A program made the position numbers and the translations under genes. From NCBI GenBank assembly GCA_030634125.1, contig DAOWBJ010000136.1:1-5659 (forward strand): a stretch of DNA of 5,659 nt, written 5' to 3'. Shown piece after piece: positions 1 through 5,242 of the stretch (position 1 is the first letter of the stretch; each line of letters opens with the position of its first letter). This DNA is from Victivallales bacterium (GTDB lineage Bacteria > Verrucomicrobiota > Lentisphaeria > Victivallales > Victivallaceae). The notes beneath the pieces were generated by a model. The model was not told the DNA's origin and searched no databases. It was given only the letters and a program-made list of their open reading frames with translations.

Positions 1-1267
1 GTAATTTATCACACAGAGCAATGTATGCTTTCAAAACCCGCTCCAGATCATTCTGATGTTCAATCGGGGTCGGTCCTGTTATATGTAAAAGCAATTGCTT
101 GGAACTATCTGCAAAAAAACTTTTCGCGAAAGGTTCGTAATCAAGCAAGGCTGATAAGAGTTTTTCATCCCGGTCAATATGTTTACGCAGAATTACTCTT
201 GTCGGCTGTATGCAATAGAAAGTTCCGTCTGCCGCTAAATCCAAAGTCAATCCACTCCGATTGCCGCAAGCTACCGGCTTTTCATCCTGCATCCATTCCG
301 ATAAATTTGCCAGATGCTCGCGCACACCGACAGTCTTAATTTTTTTATTGCCGTCTGAAACAATATAATTCATGCGTGAACGTACTGATTTAACATATTC
401 CGGCGTGGAATGAATAAAAAAATCATCGCTGATCGAAGTCCCAAGTTCAAAAACCCGGTCCGCGTCAAAAGCAAAGCGTTCAATCAAAGCCCTGCTTTGC
501 GGTGTATTGATATTAACTTGAATCCAGCGTTGTCCATTCCACGGATACAGCCGCGTAAAAAGTTTAAAGAAGTCGCGATTCGCCATATTATGGAAAAAAT
601 GATCCCTGGGTCCGGGGGTTTCGCCGGGTTTATGTTCACTCGCGGGTTTGCCGCCTTCCCAGTAGTAGTCATGGTTTGAGCTGATAACATAAACATCCAA
701 TATTTCAGCAGCAATAATAAATCCTAATGCCGCAGCAACATTTCCCGGATTTGACATAATGTTTACCGGAATTGCCAGTTTTATATTATTTTCAGAAAAA
801 TATTCGCCGAGCTGCAAGGCAAAGCTTTTAGCTTCTTCCCAAACTTCCCGTGCCGTCTGCCGGGATATATCACTATTTTCCGGCATATCCTCGTAAAAAA
901 GTTTCGCGAACGGCTTGCCGTCACGCCATTTACTCCAGCCGTTGAAGTCATCTATCTCAAAACGCTTCCAATAGTCTTTCAGTACAATATCGGCTTTTTC
1001 GTGAAAATCCCCGCCAATAAAATGCAGCGGGATACCGGGCAGGATGTGTTCCAGGCACTCAGCGTATTTAAAAATTTCAATTGACACTCCGTCGATACCA
1101 AAATCATAAGTAACAAATGCCGCACCCGCAGACAGCAAAGATGAAAATTCCCTGCCGCCTGACACAGGTACAGATTCAGGTGCTAATTCTATTGAATCAA
1201 GAAATCCGGAAATATCCTGCCAGCCGTTTACCTCAATATTTTCTAAAATGTTTTTAAGCTTAGTCAT
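1..1267 (-). CDS. Glycosyltransferase, GT-B fold, family-4-like (partial, C-terminus off the left edge)
   Basis: This open frame runs without a stop from an ATG at 1267 to the left edge, giving 422 codons. The C-terminal part is missing from the window. An AGGAAGG ribosome site (1278-1284 on the plus strand) lies 10 bases upstream of the ATG and supports this start. Residues 1-340 look like an acceptor-side Rossmann domain, with an NHDYYWEGG motif (H199, D200) and VNINTPQSRALI at 251-262. The segment QPTRVILRK at 354-362 and HITGPTPIEHQ at 395-405 resemble the linker and first part of the donor-binding domain of retaining GT4-type transferases. The E-x7-E donor motif expected further on would lie outside the window. 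Enzymes of this kind move a sugar from a nucleotide-sugar to an acceptor in the cytoplasm. The substrate cannot be read here. It lies 86 bases behind the araC-type gene in the same direction. The family call is from motif memory and is fairly but not fully secure. Confidence 0.72.
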   Translation of the reverse strand, partial: MTKLKNILENIEVNGWQDISGFLDSIELAPESVPVSGGREFSSLLSAGAAFVTYDFGIDGVSIEIFKYAECLEHILPGIPLHFIGGDFHEKADIVLKDYWKRFEIDDFNGWSKWRDGKPFAKLFYEDMPENSDISRQTAREVWEEAKSFALQLGEYFSENNIKLAIPVNIMSNPGNVAAALGFIIAAEILDVYVISSNHDYYWEGGKPASEHKPGETPGPRDHFFHNMANRDFFKLFTRLYPWNGQRWIQVNINTPQSRALIERFAFDADRVFELGTSISDDFFIHSTPEYVKSVRSRMNYIVSDGNKKIKTVGVREHLANLSEWMQDEKPVACGNRSGLTLDLAADGTFYCIQPTRVILRKHIDRDEKLLSALLDYEPFAKSFFADSSKQLLLHITGPTPIEHQNDLERVLKAYIALCDKL

Positions 1268-1329
1268 GCTGAAAAGACCTTCCTGTTAGTTAATTCCTCT
1301 ACTCTCTAATTAAGCATGCCAAAGGTTAA

Positions 1330-1335
1330 TATCAA
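1330..1335 (-). promoter_or_regulatory. Possible weak -35 box for the glycosyltransferase gene
   Basis: Read on the minus strand, the gap between araC and the glycosyltransferase holds TTGATA, a good -35 match. It is followed 15 bases later by CTTAAT, or 17 bases later by TAATTA. Neither is a strong -10. The glycosyltransferase may therefore have its own weak or activator-dependent promoter, or be read through from araC, since no convincing terminator is visible after the araC stop. Confidence 0.22.
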
Positions 1336-1353
1336 CTTTTTGCCGTATATTTT

Positions 1354-2151
1354 TTAATCATGGAGCACCCGCGGGTACGGGGAATATTTTATTCGGTATG
1401 CGGCGGGGGTTGTCCCTGAATGTTTTTTGAAAGAACGGTAAAAACATTCTATTGATTCAAAACCGCAAGTTGAGGCTATTTCCTTGATAGACTGCTGAGT
1501 CCCGGACAACATTGTTTTTGACCGGTTGAGCCGACAGATGGTTAAATATTTATGCGGACTGCAATTTAAATGTTTTTGAAAAAGCGCAAACAGATATGGT
1601 TTACTTACGTCCGCTTCGTGCGCAATATCCTCTACCGTCAAATCGGAATCCAGATAATGTTCTATATATTTTACCGCTTTGCATAATGACCGCGGGTATT
1701 CTGTTCCAACAGGACGCCGCAAAGATTTATACGCCTGCCAGTAGATCTGGCTGTAAAAATATGCCCCCATAATCTGATGGTTGAAATCTTTATTATGAAA
1801 GCAACTCACCGCCTCTGCTGTGAATTTATCCAGACCTTCCAGGTCTTCCCAGTAAGTTACACGCGGAACCGGACGCTTACACTGCTTGACTTTAAAAGCA
1901 AAAACCATGCAGCGGTAGGGGTCATTCTTATCTGTATTGCTTAAAGTATAATCTCCCTCAATATGCCAGAAAATGGTTCCTTTTCGACATTCCTGTATCT
2001 CGCCGTCAATGTTAAAAAATATTTTCCCGCCAACAAGAATTTCTACAAATTCAAAGCCCTTTGGGATAGGAAAGGGATTTACTTTATCTACTTCCGGCGC
2101 CTGAAAATATGCCACCCGCTCTAACTTTATCAAGTTTTCAAAATAATCCAT
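1354..2151 (-). CDS. AraC-family transcriptional regulator with N-terminal cupin-like sensor half
   Basis: The protein is 265 residues, the usual size for sugar-responsive AraC regulators. Residues about 25-90 are beta-rich with FVEILVGGKIFF and a GTIFWHIEGD segment, consistent with an AraC-type cupin ligand-binding domain. Residues about 152-257 form the twin helix-turn-helix DNA-binding domain. The first helix-turn-helix is near 171-192 (LTVEDIAHEADVSKPYLFAL). The second is near 221-243 (SIKEIASTCGF, then ECFYRSFKKHSG), followed by the typical TTPAAYR ending of the family signature. The ATG at 2151 is preceded by GGAG with 10 bases of spacing. The gene is divergent from the isomerase/oxidoreductase operon across a 129-base control region, so that operon is its most likely target. 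The inducer is unknown; a monosaccharide or a derivative is inferred from the neighbours. The family assignment is secure. Confidence 0.95.
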   Translation of the reverse strand: MDYFENLIKLERVAYFQAPEVDKVNPFPIPKGFEFVEILVGGKIFFNIDGEIQECRKGTIFWHIEGDYTLSNTDKNDPYRCMVFAFKVKQCKRPVPRVTYWEDLEGLDKFTAEAVSCFHNKDFNHQIMGAYFYSQIYWQAYKSLRRPVGTEYPRSLCKAVKYIEHYLDSDLTVEDIAHEADVSKPYLFALFQKHLNCSPHKYLTICRLNRSKTMLSGTQQSIKEIASTCGFESIECFYRSFKKHSGTTPAAYRIKYSPYPRVLHD

Positions 2152-2191
2152 AATATTATAACTCCAGTCAAAATAAAATAGTTTTAGTCAA

Positions 2192-2219
2192 TTGATTTTA
2201 AAATTTGCTACAGTATAAT
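2192..2219 (+). promoter_or_regulatory. Promoter of the isomerase/oxidoreductase operon
   Basis: A TTGATT -35 box at 2192-2197 and a perfect TATAAT -10 box at 2214-2219 are separated by 16 bases. Transcription would start near 2226, leaving a leader of about 55 bases before the ATG at 2281. The -35 box lies inside the AGTCAA-type repeat at 2186-2199. A regulator bound at 2166 and 2186 would therefore sit at about -60 and -40, a typical place for an AraC-type activator. Confidence 0.65.
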
Positions 2220-2230
2220 GTAAATTATAC
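2213..2230. repeat. Perfect 7-base inverted repeat containing both -10 boxes
   Basis: GTATAAT (2213-2219), a 4-base spacer GTAA, and ATTATAC (2224-2230) form a perfect dyad. Each arm carries TATAAT read in opposite directions. A wider inverted repeat, TTTGCTA (2204-2210) and TAGCAAA (2240-2246), encloses it with a slightly shifted centre. These arms may be operator DNA or a by-product of two overlapping -10 boxes. Confidence 0.6.
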
Positions 2231-2251
2231 AATATTTTTTAGCAAAGTCAA
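2224..2251 (-). promoter_or_regulatory. Promoter of the araC-type gene
   Basis: On the minus strand a TTGACT -35 box (2251-2246) and a perfect TATAAT -10 box (2229-2224) are separated by 16 bases, predicting a start near 2217 and a leader of about 65 bases. The -35 box is the beginning of the right-hand copy of the 14-base direct repeat. It overlaps the plus-strand promoter almost completely, so polymerase should not be able to occupy both at once. Confidence 0.6.
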
Positions 2252-2280
2252 AATAAAATCAAAAAAACAAGGACAAAAAG

Positions 2281-3039
2281 ATGAAACCTCTATCAGTTCA
2301 GTTGTATTCGCTCAGAGCCGAAGCCGAAAAAGATTTCACCGCAGTACTCAAAAGATTAGCCGACATCGGTTACGCTGGTGTAGAACCTGCTGGTTTTTGG
2401 GACTTAAGTCCTGCTGAATTCAAAAAGATAGTCACTGATCTCGGCATGGAAGTATCCAGTTCTCACAGTCCTTGGTGCAACCCGGAAAATATAAATGAAG
2501 TTATCGAAGTAGCCGGAATTCTCGGTATTGATAAGGTAGCCTGCGGTTATGGACGGGATGAATTCAAAGACCTTGATTCAATCAAAAAACTTGCTGATAA
2601 AGTAAATCCTATGCAGGCAAAACTCGCGGAAAGTGGAATTACTCTTTTTCAGCACAACCACGAATCTGAATTTTTCCGTCTCCCGGACGGCAGACTTGCT
2701 TATGAAGCATACATTGACTACTGCCCGAATATCAAATTCGAACTCGATACATACTGGAGCGCTAATTTTGGCAAAGAAGATCCTTATGAAATGCTGAAAA
2801 AATTCAGTAACCGCACAATTCTCCTGCACATCAAAGATGGTGATTTCAACCCCGAGCGCACTATGCTGGCATCTGGAGATGGTGTCATGAACTTCCCGCA
2901 TGTCCTCGAAGCCATGGATCCCGATGTAACTCAATGGCTGGTAGTTGAACTCGACGCCTGCAAAACTGATATGTTTGAAGCTATCGAAAAAAGCTACAAT
3001 TATTTAACTCAAAACGGCCTGGCAAAAGGCAATAAATAA
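2281..3039 (+). CDS. Sugar phosphate isomerase/epimerase-like TIM-barrel protein
   Basis: The 252-residue protein has the usual length and layout of the xylose isomerase-like / AP endonuclease 2 TIM-barrel family. It opens with SVQLYSLR (5-12), then YAGVEPAGF at 31-39. Likely metal and substrate residues appear in order: HNHE at 125-128, D156 in FELDTYW, H183 in LLHIKDGD, and E223 in VVELD. The spacing of D156, H183 and E223 resembles the divalent-metal site of ketose 3-epimerases. Family members isomerise, epimerise or dehydrate sugars and inositol derivatives in the cytoplasm; the exact substrate cannot be assigned. An AAGGA site 7 bases upstream fixes the ATG. It is the first gene of an operon with the oxidoreductase 11 bases downstream and is divergent from the AraC regulator. 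A catabolic or sugar-interconversion role is inferred. It is unlikely to be a DNA-repair endonuclease IV, whose characteristic motifs and greater length are absent. Confidence 0.88.
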   Translation: MKPLSVQLYSLRAEAEKDFTAVLKRLADIGYAGVEPAGFWDLSPAEFKKIVTDLGMEVSSSHSPWCNPENINEVIEVAGILGIDKVACGYGRDEFKDLDSIKKLADKVNPMQAKLAESGITLFQHNHESEFFRLPDGRLAYEAYIDYCPNIKFELDTYWSANFGKEDPYEMLKKFSNRTILLHIKDGDFNPERTMLASGDGVMNFPHVLEAMDPDVTQWLVVELDACKTDMFEAIEKSYNYLTQNGLAKGNK

Positions 3040-3050
3040 AGGGAATTACA

Positions 3051-4163
3051 ATGTCTTCAAAAACTAAAATCGGAGTTATCGGCTGCGGTCAAATAAGCGA
3101 TGCTTATTTCAAGGCTTCAGAAACTTTTGACAATATCGAAGTAACTGCCTGTGCCGATATCAATATGGAAACGGCTAAGAACAAAGCCGAAGAGTTCAAA
3201 ATCAAAGCTCTTACAGTTGACGAACTGCTCGCTGACCAGGAAATAAAAATTGTCATCAACTTGACAATACCTAAAGTTCACGCCGAAATAGCGGTCAAAA
3301 CACTCGAAGCAGGTAAACACGCTTACGCCGAAAAACCTTTAGCTATTTCCACTGAAGAAGCCGGCAAGGTTTTGGAACTGGCAAAAGCTAAAGGTTTACA
3401 AGTCGGCTGCGCGCCGGACACTTTCCTCGGCGGCGGACAGCAAACTGCCCGTAAATTGATTGAAGACGGCTGGATCGGCAAACCAATCAGCGGAACCGCG
3501 GTTGTCATGGGTTGTGGACCTGAACGCTATTACCACAAAGCTCCGGCGTTTTTCTACGAACTCGGCGGCGGTCCGATGTTTGACCTGGGTGTTTACTACA
3601 TCACCGCGCTAATCAATCTTCTGGGACCGGCTAAAGGTGTCAGCGCCATGGTCTGCAAAGGTTTTGAACACCGCGTTACCGGCAAGCAGGGCTTGAATCC
3701 TTATGAAAAACTCCCGGTAGATGTACCAACGCATTATTCAGGTACAATCGAATTCCAGAACGGTGCTATTATTACTTTGCTTTCCAGCTTTGATGTTTGG
3801 GCGCATAATCATAAATGTATCGAAATCTATGGTACGCATGGTTCGCTGGAAGTTCCAAATCCAAATACTTTCGGCGGTCCAATAAGAGTAGCGACAGGAG
3901 ACCAGCAAACTGTTGAATGGTCAGATTGCCCGATCACTCACCAATACACCGAAAACATGCGCAGTATCGGCGTAGCGGACATGGCAAAAGCTATCGCCAC
4001 AGACCGCAAACACCGTGCTTCCGGCGAGCTGGCATTCCATGTCCTGGAAATAATGGAAGCGTTTGAAAAATCCAGTAAAGAGAAAAAATACATCGAACTG
4101 GAAAGCTCCTGTGAGCAACCCGCGGCAATGCCCGCAGGACTCCGCTTAGGCGATTTGGACTAA
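3051..4163 (+). CDS. Gfo/Idh/MocA-family NAD(P)-dependent oxidoreductase
   Basis: The 370-residue length is typical of the family. The N-terminal Rossmann fold has IGVIGCGQIS at 7-16 as the dinucleotide-binding glycine motif, ACADI at 33-37 ending its second strand, and the hallmark EKP at 94-96 with the catalytic-type K95. The C-terminal alpha/beta domain carries GGGPMFDLGVYYI at 172-184, where D178 and Y182 take the place of the common D-x-G-x-H pattern. Related enzymes oxidise or reduce sugars, inositols or glycosides, usually with bound NAD(P). The specific substrate is not readable. AGGGA at 3040-3044, six bases before the ATG, supports the start. The 11-base gap to the isomerase gene indicates one transcript and probably successive steps on the same sugar. 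The stop faces the acylphosphatase stop, with 5 bases between them. No clear plus-strand terminator is visible. Confidence 0.93.
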   Translation: MSSKTKIGVIGCGQISDAYFKASETFDNIEVTACADINMETAKNKAEEFKIKALTVDELLADQEIKIVINLTIPKVHAEIAVKTLEAGKHAYAEKPLAISTEEAGKVLELAKAKGLQVGCAPDTFLGGGQQTARKLIEDGWIGKPISGTAVVMGCGPERYYHKAPAFFYELGGGPMFDLGVYYITALINLLGPAKGVSAMVCKGFEHRVTGKQGLNPYEKLPVDVPTHYSGTIEFQNGAIITLLSSFDVWAHNHKCIEIYGTHGSLEVPNPNTFGGPIRVATGDQQTVEWSDCPITHQYTENMRSIGVADMAKAIATDRKHRASGELAFHVLEIMEAFEKSSKEKKYIELESSCEQPAAMPAGLRLGDLD

Positions 4164-4199
4164 AAAACTTAAGCCTTTACGGTGAAAGTCTCCAGGCTT
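4162..4199 (-). terminator. Weak candidate intrinsic terminator for the acylphosphatase end of the minus-strand string
   Basis: On the minus strand AAGCCT (4199-4194) and AGGCTT (4176-4171) can pair as a 6-base stem around a 17-base loop. This is followed by AAG and six Ts (4167-4162). The hairpin overlaps the last acylphosphatase codons and the T-run lies in the 5-base gap and the oxidoreductase stop codon. The stem is short and the loop long, so termination would be inefficient at best. Read on the plus strand it lacks a T-run. Confidence 0.3.
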
Positions 4200-4456
4200 T
4201 CACTGATTGGCTGGCGGTTTATCTGGATATTATCTACACGGGCGGAACTTGGTCCGTGCCGGAGCCAGTTGAGCATTAGTTCAACATGAGTCTCGGAGCC
4301 CTGAATGACGGCTTCGACTTGATCATAGGAAGAATTGCGGATGTAACCGCGCAGACTGGAAAGATCCTTGGCATAATCCAGAGCCGCCCAGCGAAAACAA
4401 ACGCCGGTAACACGACCTTCGACTATCACATGATAAGCAATTTCATCATTTGACAT
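4169..4456 (-). CDS. acyP: Acylphosphatase
   Basis: This is a small cytoplasmic enzyme of 95 residues, the standard length, that hydrolyses the carboxyl-phosphate bond of acyl phosphates to carboxylate and phosphate. The first signature reads GRVTGVCFRW at 14-23, with the phosphate-binding R22. The second reads LRGYIRN at 35-41, with the catalytic N41, followed by VEAVIQG at 47-53 as expected. Two signature positions differ from the most common GRVQGVGFR form: T17 replaces Q, and C20 replaces G. In the second motif the usual DG is DQ (45-46). R22 and N41 are kept, so activity is expected. An AGAGG ribosome site (4464-4468) directly follows the stop codon of the exonuclease gene, with 7 bases to the ATG, so the two are almost certainly translated from one message. 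It is the last gene of the minus-strand string. Confidence 0.93.
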   Translation of the reverse strand: MSNDEIAYHVIVEGRVTGVCFRWAALDYAKDLSSLRGYIRNSSYDQVEAVIQGSETHVELMLNWLRHGPSSARVDNIQINRQPISESLETFTVKA

Positions 4457-4468
4457 AAAAAAACCTCT

Positions 4469-5239
4469 TTAAATGTCTATCTCAATAAGCACCGGACAAT
4501 GATCCGAGCCCATAACATCGTTTAAAATCTCGGCTCGCTTAAGTTTTGGTAAAAGTTCCGGGGTTATATAAAAATAATCCAACCTCCAGCCAACGTTTCC
4601 AGGACGCGCTCCGGCACGATAACTCCACCATGAATACGCATCTGTTGTGTCAGGGTGAAGCTTGCGGAAAGTATCGATATAGCCAAAATTCTCAAACTTA
4701 TCCATCCAGTCACGCTCAATACGCAGGAACCCGGAAGTTTTTTCATTTGCTTTGGGACGCGCGAGGTCGATTGCGTTATGCGCGGTGTTGTAATCGCCGC
4801 AGATAATCAGGGATTTTCCCTGTTTTCGTAATTCTTCGCAAAAATCCAGAGTAGCATCATAAAAATCCAGTTTATACTGCAAACGTTCATCGTCCCGCCG
4901 TCCGTTCGGAAAATAAATATTCAACAAAACAATATCGTCAAAATAGCTCGCCAGAATGCGTCCCTCACAATCAAATTTTTCATGTCCGTCAAAGCCGGTT
5001 ACAGTTGTTTCATGCTCTATTTTAGAATAATTAGCGACGCCGCTGTAGCCTTTGCGTTCGCCTGAACTCCAATGGGAATTATAGCCGTTAATATTTATAA
5101 GTTTTTCGGAAAGCTGTTCTTTATGCGCTTTAGTTTCCTGCAGACACAAGATGTCCGCTCCGCCGTCTTTCGCCCAGTCGATAAAACCTTTTTTTTCTAC
5201 AGCACGAATGCCGTTGACGTTCCATGAAATTAAAATCAT
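4469..5239 (-). CDS. xthA: Exodeoxyribonuclease III / AP endonuclease (ExoA-type)
   Basis: This Mg-dependent base-excision-repair enzyme cuts DNA 5' to abasic sites and removes 3'-blocking groups and nucleotides. It is 256 residues, normal for the ExoIII/APE1 family. All catalytic motifs are in place: ISWNVNGIRA with N7, LQETK with E35, NIYFPNG with Y109, GDYNTAH with D149 and N151, WRLDYF with D220, and GSDHCPV with D246 and H247. The SSGERKGYSGVA stretch (58-69) and YSWWSYRAGAR (202-212) resemble the ExoA/APE1 branch more than E. coli Xth. The ATG at 5239 is preceded by AAGGA with 10 bases of spacing, and this site lies inside the end of the upstream lipoprotein gene. The gap to that gene is 3 bases and the gap to acyP is 12 bases, indicating one operon. 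The function is secure; the symbol could equally be exoA. Confidence 0.95.
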   Translation of the reverse strand: MILISWNVNGIRAVEKKGFIDWAKDGGADILCLQETKAHKEQLSEKLININGYNSHWSSGERKGYSGVANYSKIEHETTVTGFDGHEKFDCEGRILASYFDDIVLLNIYFPNGRRDDERLQYKLDFYDATLDFCEELRKQGKSLIICGDYNTAHNAIDLARPKANEKTSGFLRIERDWMDKFENFGYIDTFRKLHPDTTDAYSWWSYRAGARPGNVGWRLDYFYITPELLPKLKRAEILNDVMGSDHCPVLIEIDI

Positions 5240-5242
5240 TTT

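Larger units (their letters stand above)
2166..2259. repeat. 14-base direct repeat flanking the divergent promoters, plus a partial third copy
   Basis: AGTCAAAATAAAAT occurs exactly at 2166-2179 and again at 2246-2259. A related copy, AGTCAATTGATTTT, sits at 2186-2199. The AGTCAA cores start at 2166, 2186 and 2246, which are steps of 20 and 60 bases, close to whole pairs of helical turns. AraC-family proteins typically bind direct repeats spaced about two turns apart, so these are candidate operator half-sites. The bases are seen directly; the operator role is inferred. Confidence 0.5.

Noticed and set aside
25..679. Plus-strand open frames at 25-339 and 410-679, and a minus-strand frame at 484-714
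   Set aside because: They lie within the continuous 422-codon glycosyltransferase frame, show no family motifs and have no convincing ribosome sites. They are shadows.
1290..1313. TTAATT / AATTAA inverted repeat with a 12-base loop between araC and the glycosyltransferase gene
   Set aside because: The arms are AT-only and 6 bases long with no T-run on the transcribed minus strand. This is neither a convincing terminator nor a convincing operator in an AT-rich gap.
2195..2204. ATTTTAAAAT palindrome upstream of the isomerase gene
   Set aside because: An AT-only palindrome of this length is expected by chance in such AT-rich DNA.
2205..2417. 70-codon plus-strand frame overlapping the isomerase start
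   Set aside because: It begins inside the promoter region, before the predicted transcription start, and overlaps the well-supported isomerase gene in another frame. The product is basic, low-complexity and shows no recognisable motif.
2578..2934. 118-codon minus-strand frame opposite the isomerase gene
   Set aside because: It is an antisense shadow of a clear gene, with no motif and no ribosome site of note. The other small frames opposite the oxidoreductase (3117-3320, 3323-3508, 3921-4118) are rejected for the same reason.
2281..3039. Possibility that the TIM-barrel gene is endonuclease IV (nfo), pairing with the xthA gene in a repair cluster
   Set aside because: The protein lacks endonuclease IV signature motifs and its set of nine metal-binding residues. 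The HIKDGD and HNHE motifs and the oxidoreductase partner fit sugar isomerase/epimerase-like proteins instead.
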